64,000 bases of DNA from an uncultured Dehalococcoidia bacterium (lineage in GTDB: Bacteria; Chloroflexota; Dehalococcoidia; Lucifugimonadales; G958296245), in the NCBI GenBank assembly GCA_958296245.1, contig OY282458.1:434001-498000 (forward strand). The letters run 5' to 3'. Shown here one piece after another: positions 26,011 to 35,174 of the stretch. Under the pieces are notes generated by a model. The model was given only the letters and a program-made list of their open reading frames with translations, was not told the origin of the DNA and ran no database searches. Within the stretch, counting starts at the first letter, position 1; each line of letters starts with the position of its first letter. The position numbers were made by a program, and so were the translations under genes.

Positions 26011-27093
26011 ATGCTCGCTGAGGCTCCGATTTTCCCCACCTACGTAGTCGGCAGCCTGCCCCGCGACGAGTGGGTGCTGGACGTGCTGAGGGCGAGGGAC
26101 GCCGGTATCCTCAACCACGCCGACGCCGACCGGATACTGGACGGCGCGGCGCTGTCCGCAATCCGGATGCAGGAACAGGCCGGCCTCGACTACGTCTCGG
26201 ACGGCGAGGTGCGGCGCAACACCTACTTGCACGTGTTCATAGACGCCGTCGACGGCTACGAGCCGGACGTCATCCCGTCCGGCCCGTTCAGTACGTCATC
26301 CATACCCGCCATCGTGTCCCCAATCGTGCAACGGCGTCCCATTTGCGGGAACGCCCCAGAGTACCTGGCGGCGAATGCGGTTTCCCGCACCGTCGCGGCT
26401 CTCCCATCGCCGTACACTCTGGGGGTTACCATGTGGACGGCGGAGAGGTCATCTGCGGCCTACGGCTCGCCCGTGGAGGCCATGCGCGCGTGCGCCCGGA
26501 TCATCAACGCAGAGGTGAAGCGCCTCGCCGCCTCCGGCGTCGACGTGGTCCAGCTCGACGAGCCCTGGCTTGGCGACGTGGTCAACCCCGAATACCGCCG
26601 GGCGCAGGGGATCCCCGACCTGGACCGGGAACTGGCCCTGTACGTCGAGGCCGTTAACAGCTCTTTCGAGGGCGTCGAGGGCGTATCCACGGCCGTGCAC
26701 GTTTGCGGGCACAGTTCGACTACGAGCCCAGGCAGCCGGAGTTGGCCGTATGACATCCTGTTCGAGGCGCTGGGGCGTATGAACGCGGACCGGTTCACCG
26801 TAGCGATGTCGGGCCTCAACACGGACGGCTTCCAAGCCCTAAGACACTACCCCAAGGGCAAGGTCCTGGGGCTCGGCGTCCTGAACACGGCAGAACCGGT
26901 CGTCGATACGCCCGACGAGATAGTAGGGCGTGTAGAGAGGGCGATGGAGCACGCGCCCTTGGAGCAGATCGCCCTCAACCCCGACTGCGGCTTTGCGCCG
27001 TATCGGCGCAATCGCCGCAGCATCGACGACGTCTACCTGAAGCTGAAGGCGATGTGCGGCGCGGCGGAGACTCTGCGCGCCCGATACGGATGA
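26011..27093 (+). CDS. MetE C-terminal-domain-like methyltransferase (core-MetE type)
   Basis: 360 residues, about half the size of full MetE, corresponding to its catalytic C-terminal barrel. The zinc-site residues are visible: H230 and C232 in 'HVCGH', E252 as a candidate third ligand, and C326 in 'NPDCGF'. 'VDVVQLDEPWL' matches the conserved barrel strand that binds homocysteine. Stand-alone proteins of this type ('core-MetE') were shown in Dehalococcoides to make methionine using a methylated corrinoid instead of methyl-folate. Others in the group are methyltransferases of unknown substrate. Here there is no corrinoid protein gene nearby and no cobalamin riboswitch upstream. The ATG at 26011 lies 11 nt after a GGGGGCGGA site. 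Family assignment is solid; the methionine-synthase role is a possibility. Confidence 0.75.
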   Translation: MLAEAPIFPTYVVGSLPRDEWVLDVLRARDAGILNHADADRILDGAALSAIRMQEQAGLDYVSDGEVRRNTYLHVFIDAVDGYEPDVIPSGPFSTSSIPAIVSPIVQRRPICGNAPEYLAANAVSRTVAALPSPYTLGVTMWTAERSSAAYGSPVEAMRACARIINAEVKRLAASGVDVVQLDEPWLGDVVNPEYRRAQGIPDLDRELALYVEAVNSSFEGVEGVSTAVHVCGHSSTTSPGSRSWPYDILFEALGRMNADRFTVAMSGLNTDGFQALRHYPKGKVLGLGVLNTAEPVVDTPDEIVGRVERAMEHAPLEQIALNPDCGFAPYRRNRRSIDDVYLKLKAMCGAAETLRARYG

Positions 27094-27121
27094 CAGCAAG
27101 GCGGGCGGTGGGAGCCGCCGG

Positions 27122-28114
27122 TTAGCGGGAGCTCCAAGCGGACATTTCGCAGCGAACCGCGGGGTCTAGGCGCATCTCGTAAGCCGCGATGGCCTCGTCG
27201 AGCTGCCCAAGGTTGTCGGCGCCCACCAGCATGGCGTCAACGTCGGGGTTCGAGAGCACCCATGCCATGGCCAACCTGGTCATGGGCAACCCCTCCTCGT
27301 CGGCCTTGGCGCGCAGTAGTTCGACGGTCCTGAAGCTGCTTTCGGAGTAATACAGGTCCATGTAGTCGGGCGCGACGTAGAACCGGCTGCCTCTGGGAGC
27401 CCGTGAGCGGTCGGGGGGCACGTTGCCCGCCAGCAGCCCGGCCCCGAGCGGGCTGTAGGTGGACACCGAGACCTCCTCGCGTCGGCACAGTGGGAAGATC
27501 GCGTCCTCAGCGTCCCGGGCGATGAGACTATACGGCGGCTGGATCATTTCGAAGCGATGATACCCGCCCCGGGCGCTTGCCTCCAGGGCCTCCCGCAGTT
27601 CCTCAGCCGAGTAGTTGCTGCACCCTATGGCGCGGACACGCCCGGCCCCTGCCTCCTGGCTGAGGGCGTCCAGGGTCTCGGATATGGGGACGCCGCCGCG
27701 GTTAGGTACGTGCATGTAGTACATGTCCAGATAGTCTGTGCGGAGCCGATCGAGGCTCCTACCGAGCTCGGCCGCCACGTTCTCGGCGCTGCCGCCCGTG
27801 CTCACCTTGGTGCCCAAAGTGACCTCGCCTCGGCAGCCGCGGGAACGCAGCCACCGGCCGACGATCTCCTCGGATGAGTACATCTCCACCGAGACCTCGC
27901 GGCTGTCCTCGAACCCCAGCACCCGCTTGCGGCGCTCGCGCGCCTGCCCGCCGCCGTACTGCTCGGCAGTGTCCAAGGTGGTTACGCCTCGCTCCATGGC
28001 GTGGTCCATGACGCGGTAGGCTTGGTCCTCGTCGATCTCACGACCGAATGTTAGTGTGCCCAGCACCAGCCGGGTAAAGGTTACGCCGCTGCGCCCTACC
28101 TGTCTGCGCTCCAC
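27122..28114 (-). CDS. Aldo/keto reductase
   Basis: 330 residues. The start is the GTG ending at 28114, 8 nt after AGGAGGGG. The frame continues upstream into a tRNA gene and is not coding there. The AKR fold is clear. 'TTLDTAEQYGGG' contains the catalytic D and Y, 'VTLGTKVSTGG' holds the active-site lysine, and 'YLDMYYMHVPNR' the His. The C-terminal 'SNPDVDAMLVGADNLGQLDEAIAAYE' is the NADPH-binding end. Such enzymes reduce aldehydes and ketones with NADPH. The substrate is unknown. An odd 'KRVLGFEDSREVSVEMYSSEE' insertion after the catalytic tyrosine lengthens the loop. It is separated from the converging MetE-like gene by 28 bp. Confidence 0.87.
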   Translation of the reverse strand: MERRQVGRSGVTFTRLVLGTLTFGREIDEDQAYRVMDHAMERGVTTLDTAEQYGGGQARERRKRVLGFEDSREVSVEMYSSEEIVGRWLRSRGCRGEVTLGTKVSTGGSAENVAAELGRSLDRLRTDYLDMYYMHVPNRGGVPISETLDALSQEAGAGRVRAIGCSNYSAEELREALEASARGGYHRFEMIQPPYSLIARDAEDAIFPLCRREEVSVSTYSPLGAGLLAGNVPPDRSRAPRGSRFYVAPDYMDLYYSESSFRTVELLRAKADEEGLPMTRLAMAWVLSNPDVDAMLVGADNLGQLDEAIAAYEMRLDPAVRCEMSAWSSR

Positions 28115-28179
28115 TGATCCCCTCCTGGCATACTGTCCGGCCCGGCGAGGCGGTCCCGGGGTAAGGGAATCCGGTACGA

Positions 28180-28254
28180 TGGAGCGGGTGATGGGATTCG
28201 AACCCACGACATTCTGCTTGGGAAGCAGACACTCTACCCCTGAGTTACACCCGC
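28180..28254 (-). tRNA. tRNA-Gly (CCC)
   Basis: Read on the minus strand: acceptor GCGGGTG / CACCCGC with U73 and an encoded CCA. The anticodon stem TCTGC/GCAGA encloses TTCCCAA, giving anticodon CCC. The T loop is GGGTTCGAATCCC. It lies 65 bp upstream of the aldo/keto reductase start. Confidence 0.93.
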
Positions 28255-28329
28255 CCTGCCTCGTATTCTAACAACGAACCGGTTGGAACCTCAACGGGCG
28301 GGGCCGACACGGACCTGTTCCGGATTGGA

Positions 28330-28390
28330 CGCCTCCTGGGAGCGCGGGCGTCTCGCCGCGCCATCCTAAAGATTCCGGCCTGCGCCGGGG
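28330..28390. repeat. Dispersed palindromic repeat, family E, copy 2
   Basis: This is a 61-bp copy of the repeat at 22787-22847. It retains the two outer blocks but has a small change that breaks one arm of the central hairpin (TCTCGCCGCG instead of TCTCGCCCGC). It lies between tRNA-Gly and the MBL-fold gene. Confidence 0.7.
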
Positions 28391-28424
28391 TTCTTCCCGT
28401 CCATCGTTGCGCTTCTTGCCTTGA

Positions 28425-29153
28425 TCAAGCCCGGACCGGGCCATTAGCAGCGATCCTATGACACAGACGAGAAAGCGCCTCCTTGGCGCCGCCTCGGAGC
28501 GGTCGGAAGTGACCGAAGCAGATCGTGTCGAAGTCGAAGTCGGACAGCTTTCGGATCGACTCCTCCGCCTGTCGCATGTCCTGAGTGACCAGCCTCGAGG
28601 GAGGGCGGAGCTTCCCGAACCGGTACTGCAGGGCGTCTCCTGCGATGAGCGTCTTGCTGTCTGCCACGAGCAGGCACGTGCTCCCCCTAGTGTGCCCTGG
28701 GGTGTGGATGGCCTGTACGCGCTGCCCTACCGGCAGCAGGTCGCCGTCGGCCAGCTCTAGGTCCACGGCGCACGGCAGGCCGTACAGCCGGTCGACGACC
28801 GGGCGCGACGCTGCGGCGAGCAGCCGGTTTGGGAAGGGATTGGGGCAGGCCTCCTCCCCGGTGAGGATGCTTGCCTCCTCACTGTGGACGGCGACGGCGG
28901 CGCCCGTGGCCTCGGCCATTCTGTTCAGCGAGCCCGAGTGGTCTGGGTGGTAGTGAGTCAGCACTATGAGCCCGACGTCGTCCGGGGCGAGGCCCAGCGC
29001 CTTCAGGCCGGACTTCAGCATCCCCATGCCGCCCTTCCATCCGGTGTCCACCAGCACAACCTCCCGCCCCCCGGTGATGACTGTGACCCTGGCCCAATGG
29101 GGCCCGATCTGGTGTATGCCCCGCGCCACCTCTACCGGCTGCCAGAGTCTCAA
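28425..29153 (-). CDS. MBL-fold metallo-hydrolase
   Basis: 242 residues from the TTG ending at 29153, chosen for GGAGG 6 nt upstream; a GTG 24 bp further in is an alternative. The zinc motif HxHxDH is 'LTHYHPDHSGSLNRM'. The remaining ligands are in 'AIHTPGHTRGSTCLL', 'LIAGDAL' and 'CFGHFRPL'. These give a dinuclear metallo-beta-lactamase fold of the glyoxalase II-like group. Hydrolysis of a thioester or lactone is the usual activity; the substrate is not known. It has no obvious operon partner: RlmD lies upstream on the same strand after an 80-bp gap. Confidence 0.88.
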   Translation of the reverse strand: MRLWQPVEVARGIHQIGPHWARVTVITGGREVVLVDTGWKGGMGMLKSGLKALGLAPDDVGLIVLTHYHPDHSGSLNRMAEATGAAVAVHSEEASILTGEEACPNPFPNRLLAAASRPVVDRLYGLPCAVDLELADGDLLPVGQRVQAIHTPGHTRGSTCLLVADSKTLIAGDALQYRFGKLRPPSRLVTQDMRQAEESIRKLSDFDFDTICFGHFRPLRGGAKEALSRLCHRIAANGPVRA

Positions 29154-29234
29154 GAGCCGCCTCCGCAAGCAGACTGCGGAAGAACCATTCCCAGCATCCT
29201 ATCCATCTCCCGGGCTGCGCCCCTCTGCACTCCC

Positions 29235-30470
29235 TTATTTCCTTCCGCAACCGCTGGAAAGGGTGACGACGCACTCGACGTGGTGGGTCTGTGGGAACAT
29301 GTCTACCGGCTCCACGCTCTCCACGGCGAGCCCGCCCTCGACCAGTACCCGCAGGTCCCGTGCAAGCGCGTCCGGGTCGCATGATACGTAGACCGTACGA
29401 GACGGACGCATTCTGAGCAGGGCTTTCAGCGCCTCCGGGAGGCATCCCACCCTCGGCGGGTCCAAGATAACCACGTCTGGCCGCTCGGTCATGGCCGCCA
29501 GCACGTCTTCGGTCCGGCCGCGGCGCATCTCGAAGTTGGACAGGCCATGAGCGTTGCCGGCGGCATCCCTGGTTGCCGCCTCCGACTCCTCTATGGCGAT
29601 GACGCGGCGGGCGTACGGCGCGAGCAGAACGCCGAACGTGCCAACGCCGGTGTAGGCGTCGACCAAGACCTCTTCTCCACTCAGCGCGGCCCGGTCGCGC
29701 ACCAGGTCGACAAGCCGCTCAGCCTGGGCGGTGTTCACCTGAAAGAAGGAAGGAGAGGCGACGCGGAACTCCCTGCCCGAGACCCTCTCTCGGTAGTGCG
29801 ATTGACCTGATTCCAGCGGTATTTCGGCGCTCCTCAATCTTGGCTGGATGAGCCAGTCCCCGGTATTGGCTCCGTACCTTACGGATAATTGGCTAGTCTC
29901 GCCGCTCCGGTCTTGCAGAGCGCTCAAGGCCTTGTTGATCCACGGATTCATCAGCATGCATCTGTCGATGCGTACGAAGCGCCGCGTGATGCGGTTGACG
30001 AACCCCAGCACCCCCTGGCGTTTCACCGTGAAGCGCGCGTGGTTCCTGTACCAGTAGGGCTGATCTGCCGGCAACGTGGCCGACGCGCGCAGCCCCCTGA
30101 GCGCGTCGTAAGCGTTCAGCGCACGTTGTACGGCGCGCCGCTTGAGTTCCAGTTGGTGCGCGTAGTCGACGTGCTGCCACTGGCAGCCGCTGCATGGGCC
30201 GAAGTATGGGCAAGAGGGCGTCACCCTATGGGGAGACGGCTCAATTACCTGTTCGACGATGCCCGATACTCGTCGTTCCCGCCTCCTGCGGTACCGCACG
30301 ATGCGGCATCTCACGACCTCGCCGGGGATGCCGCCGAAGACGTTCACCTCCTGCCCGTCCAGGTAAGCGATGCTGTCCCCCAGAGCGCCCATGCTCTCCA
30401 GGGTGAGATCGGCGTACTCCGGCGCGGCCCTATTCGGGTTCTGGTCTACTGCCACGTTCGCTGAGGCCAT
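29235..30470 (-). CDS. rlmD: 23S rRNA (uracil-C5)-methyltransferase, TrmA/RlmD family
   Basis: 411 residues from the ATG ending at 30470. The N-terminal TRAM domain (about 15-75, 'LTLESMGALGDSIAYLDGQEVNVFGGIPGE') is followed by iron-sulfur cysteines C87, C93 and C96 (CPYFGPCSGC). A fourth cysteine is in 'RIDRCMLMNP'. The methyltransferase core has 'DAYTGVGTFGVLLA', 'VILDPPRVG' and the catalytic 'YVSCDPDALARDL'. The cluster pattern Cx5Cx2C fits RlmD/RumA-like enzymes that make m5U in 23S rRNA. RlmCD and TrmA are close relatives, so the exact target uridine is uncertain. No strong ribosome site is seen. tRNA-Arg lies upstream. Confidence 0.88.
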   Translation of the reverse strand: MASANVAVDQNPNRAAPEYADLTLESMGALGDSIAYLDGQEVNVFGGIPGEVVRCRIVRYRRRRERRVSGIVEQVIEPSPHRVTPSCPYFGPCSGCQWQHVDYAHQLELKRRAVQRALNAYDALRGLRASATLPADQPYWYRNHARFTVKRQGVLGFVNRITRRFVRIDRCMLMNPWINKALSALQDRSGETSQLSVRYGANTGDWLIQPRLRSAEIPLESGQSHYRERVSGREFRVASPSFFQVNTAQAERLVDLVRDRAALSGEEVLVDAYTGVGTFGVLLAPYARRVIAIEESEAATRDAAGNAHGLSNFEMRRGRTEDVLAAMTERPDVVILDPPRVGCLPEALKALLRMRPSRTVYVSCDPDALARDLRVLVEGGLAVESVEPVDMFPQTHHVECVVTLSSGCGRK

Positions 30471-30581
30471 CGACTTTGCCTGCGGGACACGGAGTCCCAC
30501 TATCTATAGCATGGGCGGCGCGCCTGGCAGATCTATCATCCGGCGCGGGCGCCGTTCACAGCTTGCACGCCGTTGATAGCT

Positions 30582-30657
30582 TGGCGCCCCTGGCGGGACT
30601 CGAACCCACGACACACGGTTTAGGAAACCGTTGCTCTATCCTCTGAGCTACAGGGGC
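30582..30657 (-). tRNA. tRNA-Arg (CCT)
   Basis: On the minus strand the acceptor GCCCCTG / CAGGGGC carries G73 and an encoded CCA. The anticodon arm GGTTTCCTAAACC gives anticodon CCT, which reads AGG. The D arm has GTAGCTCAGAGGATAGAGC and the T loop GGGTTCGAGTCCC. Confidence 0.94.
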
Positions 30658-30757
30658 ACGCGCCTAAAGGCTAGCCCGGGCGCCGCCTTATCTTAGACCA
30701 TCTGCCTCCTACGGCCAAATCGAGTGTGGCGCCGCCTGAGGGCGCGTCGTTCGAGGT

Positions 30758-30786
30758 TTGACACCGGGGCCGCTCCTCCATAGACT
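30758..30786 (+). promoter_or_regulatory. Sigma70-type promoter of the 2-hydroxyacid dehydrogenase gene
   Basis: TTGACA (30758-30763) and TAGACT (30781-30786) are spaced by 17 bp. They precede a GGGAGG ribosome site and the ATG at 30818, giving a leader of about 25 nt. Confidence 0.65.
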
Positions 30787-30817
30787 GGCCGGCGGGTCAA
30801 CTGGGAGGGACTCGATC

Positions 30818-31798
30818 ATGGGTTTCCGGCTGCTTATCCTGACAACCGGGCTCCGAGGGGAGCGCGGGGGCGTCTACCTTGAGGATGAATGGGTCAGGCG
30901 GCTCGAGGACTCCGTACCCGGCATCGAGATCGACGTCGCCGACACGATACAGGAAGCCGCGTCGCTGATCCCCAAGGCCGACGCCGCGTACGGCTTCGTT
31001 CCGCCCGGGGTGTTCGATCTCGGGACGAATCTCCGGTGGGTGGCCTGCCCGCAAGCCGGCCCGCCTGCCGGGTACTACCATCAGGCTATGATCGACAGCG
31101 CCGTCGTGGTCACCAACACGCGGGAGATATACAACGACCATATCAGCGCCCACGTCATGTCCTTCGTGCTGGCGTTCGCCAGGGGCCTGCACGTCTATAT
31201 CCCGCGCCAGCTCCGCGGCGAATGGAGGCCGGGGTACGACACCACGTACCTACCGGAGTCCACGGCGGTCATCGTTGGGGTGGGAGGCATCGGCGGCGAG
31301 ACGGCGAGGATCTGCTCTCAGCTCGGCATGACGGTGATCGGCGTCGACCCTCGCCTCGCGGACCTGCCCGAATGGGTGACGGCGCTCCACAGGCCGGACG
31401 CGCTGGACGGGGTCCTGCCGAAGGGGGACTTCGTAATCGTGACGGTACCGGAGACGCCGGAGACGCAGGGGTTATTCACGGCAGCCAGATTCAAGCTGAT
31501 GAAATCCACTGCATTCTTCATCAACATCGGAAGGGGGGCGACGGTGGACCTGGACGACCTCGACTCAGCCCTCCGGAGCGGGGAGGTCGCCGGGGCGGCC
31601 TTGGACGTGTTCGAGGTCGAGCCTCTCCCTGCGGGCCATCCGCTCTGGACCGCTCCCAACTTCCTGATGACGCCCCACGTGGCTGCGGACGGGCCGTACT
31701 TGGACGACCGGCGAATCGGCTTGCTGGTGGAGAACTGTCGGCGTTTCAACGAGGGTCGGCCGCTCAAGAACGTCGTAGACAAGGCGATGTGGTTCTAG
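30818..31798 (+). CDS. D-isomer-specific 2-hydroxyacid dehydrogenase family protein
   Basis: 326 residues from the ATG at 30818, with GGGAGG 12 nt upstream. The NAD-binding domain has 'AVIVGVGGIGGETARICSQLGMTVIGVD' (GxGxxG) and the family signature region 'MKSTAFFINIGRGATVDLDDL'. The catalytic Arg, Glu and His are seen in 'INIGRG', 'DVFEVEPLP' and 'MTPHVA'. These enzymes reduce 2-oxoacids to D-2-hydroxyacids with NAD(P)H. This one may be paired metabolically with the LarA family member or the GlcD-like oxidase in this window, but nothing in the sequence fixes the substrate. It has its own promoter and stands alone between two tRNAs on the opposite strand. Confidence 0.88.
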   Translation: MGFRLLILTTGLRGERGGVYLEDEWVRRLEDSVPGIEIDVADTIQEAASLIPKADAAYGFVPPGVFDLGTNLRWVACPQAGPPAGYYHQAMIDSAVVVTNTREIYNDHISAHVMSFVLAFARGLHVYIPRQLRGEWRPGYDTTYLPESTAVIVGVGGIGGETARICSQLGMTVIGVDPRLADLPEWVTALHRPDALDGVLPKGDFVIVTVPETPETQGLFTAARFKLMKSTAFFINIGRGATVDLDDLDSALRSGEVAGAALDVFEVEPLPAGHPLWTAPNFLMTPHVAADGPYLDDRRIGLLVENCRRFNEGRPLKNVVDKAMWF

Positions 31799-31814
31799 CA
31801 GGCTACTGGCAGAG

Positions 31815-31886
31815 CGCCCCCGGCGGGACTCGAACCCACGCGCCCGGCTCCGGAGGCCGGTGCTCTATCCGCTGAGCTACGGGGGC
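31815..31886 (-). tRNA. tRNA-Arg (CCG)
   Basis: On the minus strand the acceptor GCCCCCG / CGGGGGC carries G73. The anticodon arm CGGCCTCCGGAGCCG gives anticodon CCG. The three bases after the discriminator are CTC, so CCA is not encoded, unlike the other tRNAs in the window. It lies 16 bp from the stop of the converging dehydrogenase gene. Confidence 0.93.
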
Positions 31887-31994
31887 AGCTTAGCTTAGGT
31901 TAACACAGTTGCCGCGGCCCCTGTCTTAAGAGTATTGCCGAGCGGACCTAATAGAACTAGGGCTGGATTCTCCGTCTTAGAGTGCGCCAAGGGG

Positions 31995-32023
31995 TTGACA
32001 ACCCCGTTCGGCGTGCATATGAT
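31995..32023 (+). promoter_or_regulatory. Strong sigma70-type promoter of the collagen-like lipoprotein
   Basis: TTGACA (31995-32000) and TATGAT (32018-32023) are spaced by exactly 17 bp. The leader before the ATG at 32146 would be about 115 nt, long enough for a structured 5' UTR. A G-rich ribosome site (GGGGGG) lies just before the ATG. Confidence 0.8.
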
Positions 32024-32145
32024 AAGGCCGCCGTATAGGTGGGGTCGTCGGGTTTCCGGCGAGGCCTTTGTGTGTGGAACGCAAGCTACAAGCCCTGCTG
32101 CGTGCGGCTAGAGTCACAGAACGGGAGCGTTAAACGGGGGGTTAA

Positions 32146-33006
32146 ATGAGTAAGTATCTTCCTCCACGTGCATTCACACTCGTGGTACTCATGTCGGTTT
32201 TTTCGGTGCTGCTCCTGGTAGCTTGCAGGGGTCCCCAAGGCTCCCAAGGGCTACAGGGCCCTCAAGGCCCGCAGGGTCAGACTGGTGAACAGGGTGTTCC
32301 GGGTCTGCCGGGGCCTCAGGGTCCCCGAGGCGAGACCGGAGCTCAAGGCGTTCAGGGTGATCAGGGCGTGGAGGGGCCGAGCGGCCCCCAGGGTCCGTCC
32401 GGCCCGCAGGGCATTCAAGGCATTCCAGGAGCGCAGGGTATCCAAGGTCTGCCAGGCTCCACGGGCGCCACAGGCCCTCAAGGCCCGCCGGGAGTTCGTG
32501 GACCGGTAGGCCCTCTAGGTGATACAGGCCCACGCGGCGCAGCAGGACCGGCAGGCGGGGCAGGCCCGGCAGGGCCAGCAGGACCGGCAGGCGAGGCGGG
32601 ACCGGCAGGGCCAGCAGGACCGGCAGGCGAGGCGGGGCCAGCAGGGCCGGTAGGACCGGTAGGTCGGGACGGGGGCCTTACGACCATCACAACCGGGTAT
32701 CTCTCGGGTGGTGGGTTCGCACCCTCCGTGCTGCCCAGCGGCGGCGCCGAGCTTGTCATCATTGGCGTCGGCTTCGATGCCAGTGAGGACGTAACTATCA
32801 CCGTGTCCGGCAGAGAAGCACTCTCATCCCCTGGAGGAGGGACGTCACTCTTGGCGCCCTTCGAGACACGGATAGGCGTAGCCCAGTCCGATGGCAACGG
32901 CTTCGTCAACGGCGCATTTGACCTCGAACTGTCCGCCGGCGTCTACGCCGTGACGGCAACCGGGAACGGCGGCAAAGTCGCGGTATCTCCGTTGATGGTC
33001 AAGTAG
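32146..33006 (+). CDS. Collagen-like repeat lipoprotein
   Basis: 286 residues. A lipoprotein signal (residues 1-26, lipobox LLVAC with C27) is followed by 49 uninterrupted Gly-X-Y triplets from about residue 29 to 175. Triplets such as GPQ, GPA, GIQ, GEA and GLP predominate. Bacterial Gly-X-Y tracts form stable triple helices without hydroxyproline, so a surface-anchored trimeric stalk is expected. The C-terminal 110 residues form a beta-rich domain ('[23 protein letters not shown]', '[22 protein letters not shown]') that may be the binding head. It resembles IPT/Ig-like repeats, but I do not recognise a named family. A consensus promoter lies upstream and a terminator downstream. A related shorter gene follows. 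The role (adhesion, cell contact, sheath) is inference. Confidence 0.88.
   Translation: MSKYLPPRAFTLVVLMSVFSVLLLVACRGPQGSQGLQGPQGPQGQTGEQGVPGLPGPQGPRGETGAQGVQGDQGVEGPSGPQGPSGPQGIQGIPGAQGIQGLPGSTGATGPQGPPGVRGPVGPLGDTGPRGAAGPAGGAGPAGPAGPAGEAGPAGPAGPAGEAGPAGPVGPVGRDGGLTTITTGYLSGGGFAPSVLPSGGAELVIIGVGFDASEDVTITVSGREALSSPGGGTSLLAPFETRIGVAQSDGNGFVNGAFDLELSAGVYAVTATGNGGKVAVSPLMVK
32545..32652 (+). repeat. Three tandem 36-bp repeats inside the collagen-like gene
   Basis: Three head-to-tail 36-bp units (32545-32580, 32581-32616, 32617-32652) encode 12-residue [12 protein letters not shown]-like blocks. A partial fourth follows. Units differ at a few positions. Such in-frame DNA repeats can change copy number by slippage and so vary stalk length. 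Confidence 0.85.
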
Positions 33007-33030
33007 TACAAGTCCTACAGCCAGGCTGAA

Positions 33031-33775
<745 letters not shown>

Positions 33776-33906
33776 AGGTTGGCATCCTTTACCCAGCCAA
33801 CGAGGTTGGCCACCGGACGGCTGGAGTCAGGAAAGACGCTTGGCCGGGCATTGGCTGGCCCAACTAAGTACAGGGGGGCCTTCCTAACGGGTGGGGAGTA
33901 TTCTCC

Positions 33907-35163
33907 CTAGTTTGTGTCTGGCAGCTTCGATTTCGTGACCCTCAGTCGCTTCGGGCGGCGGCCGAGTGTGGAGACAACCTCGATTCTGATGCCGTCGTAG
34001 TCGATGGTGTCGCCGGTACTGGGTATCTTCCCCAAGCGTTGGTATACGAAGCCGCCAACGGTGTCGAAGCCGTCGTTCTCGATCTCCGCGTCGAGCAGGT
34101 CGTGCAGATACTCTATGCTGACGCGCGCGTCCATCAGGGTCACGTCGGGGCTGACCTGCTCGATCTCCGGGGTCCCCTTGTCGAACTCGTCGCTTATCTC
34201 ACCGACGATCTCCTCCAGCAGATCCTCGATGGTGACCAGCCCTGCTACGCCGCCATACTCGTCCACGACGACCGCCACACTTACGCGCTCCTCCTGGAAC
34301 TGGCTGAGGAGATCCTCAAGGGTCTTCGACTCGGGGATGAAGAGTGCGGGCCTGATCGTGGCCTCTGTCACGCTTTGGCTAGTGTCCTCGCTGAGCGCGG
34401 CGAGTAGGTCCCGTGCGTAAGCGATGCCGCTGATGTTGTCCAGACTTTCCTTATAGACGGGGATCCGGCTATGACCGGACTGCACCATACCATCGGTCAG
34501 GTCGCGGATCGGGGTGCCTTCTTCGACTGCTGTAATGTCCACCCTCGGGACCATGATCTCGCGGGCAGTGGTCCTGTCCAGCCGGACGACGCCCCGAATC
34601 ATGCGCACTTCGTGTTCGTCCAGCGGCTGTCCGCCAGTGTCAAGCCGCAGGCCCATGCCGGTGGGCAGAGTCTCGCCCTCAGCGTCTGACTCTTTCCCAT
34701 TGGGCCAGGTCCCATCCACCCGTCCGGCGATCGATAGGATAGGGGCGAGGGGCCACGCCAAGACTCGCACGAGAGGGGCTGCTTTCAGCGCCAGCGCCAC
34801 ACCGGCCCTCGATCCCAGCCAGCGCCCAGCCAGGTGCAGTGTTCCGATGCACGCCAGGGTGACGAAGGATGCCGAGGCAATGAGCATCCAGTCGATGCTC
34901 CTGTACGAGACGACTACGGCAGCTGCGCTAAGCATTCCTGACGCCAAGGACATGTACCGAAGGATCGGAAGAAGGGAGACCGGGCCGGGCCTGCCGGTGA
35001 AGAGAGCTTCGAGATGCCGGGATCCCGGGGCGCCTCTCGCGAGAAGCAGCCGAGAGCTGTCGGCGCGGACGCTGGCTAGGCTAGCCTCGACCGCGGAGGC
35101 GGCGCAGAACAGGAGGAGCGAGACACCAAGTGCGAGCCACGATAATGAGCTGTCGGTTTCCAT
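33907..35163 (-). CDS. CNNM/CorC-HlyC family membrane protein (CBS domains)
   Basis: 418 residues. The N-terminal part (about 1-140) has several hydrophobic segments, a DUF21/CNNM transmembrane domain in slightly atypical form. It is followed by 'EVRMIRGVVRLDRTTAREIMVPRVD', the canonical opening of the cytoplasmic region. Two CBS domains span roughly 190-320, with 'SRIPVYKESLDNISGIAYARDLL' and 'VVDEYGGVAGLVTIEDLLEEIVGEI'. A CorC_HlyC domain ends the protein ('VGGFVYQRLGKIPSTGDTIDYDGIRIEV'). The family is linked to Mg2+/Co2+ export and is often misnamed hemolysin. The gene follows glmU on the same strand after 44 bp. A near-perfect palindrome occupies that gap. Confidence 0.88.
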   Translation of the reverse strand: METDSSLSWLALGVSLLLFCAASAVEASLASVRADSSRLLLARGAPGSRHLEALFTGRPGPVSLLPILRYMSLASGMLSAAAVVVSYRSIDWMLIASASFVTLACIGTLHLAGRWLGSRAGVALALKAAPLVRVLAWPLAPILSIAGRVDGTWPNGKESDAEGETLPTGMGLRLDTGGQPLDEHEVRMIRGVVRLDRTTAREIMVPRVDITAVEEGTPIRDLTDGMVQSGHSRIPVYKESLDNISGIAYARDLLAALSEDTSQSVTEATIRPALFIPESKTLEDLLSQFQEERVSVAVVVDEYGGVAGLVTIEDLLEEIVGEISDEFDKGTPEIEQVSPDVTLMDARVSIEYLHDLLDAEIENDGFDTVGGFVYQRLGKIPSTGDTIDYDGIRIEVVSTLGRRPKRLRVTKSKLPDTN

Positions 35164-35174
35164 TTTTTATTGTT

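Noticed and set aside
28115-28207. N-terminal extension of the aldo/keto reductase
   Set aside because: The extra residues overlap tRNA-Gly, and a strong AGGAGGGG ribosome site marks the GTG ending at 28114.
32200-32700. Repetitive DNA resembling a CRISPR array
   Set aside because: The repetition is a codon-level Gly-X-Y pattern in an open frame with no fixed repeat-spacer structure.
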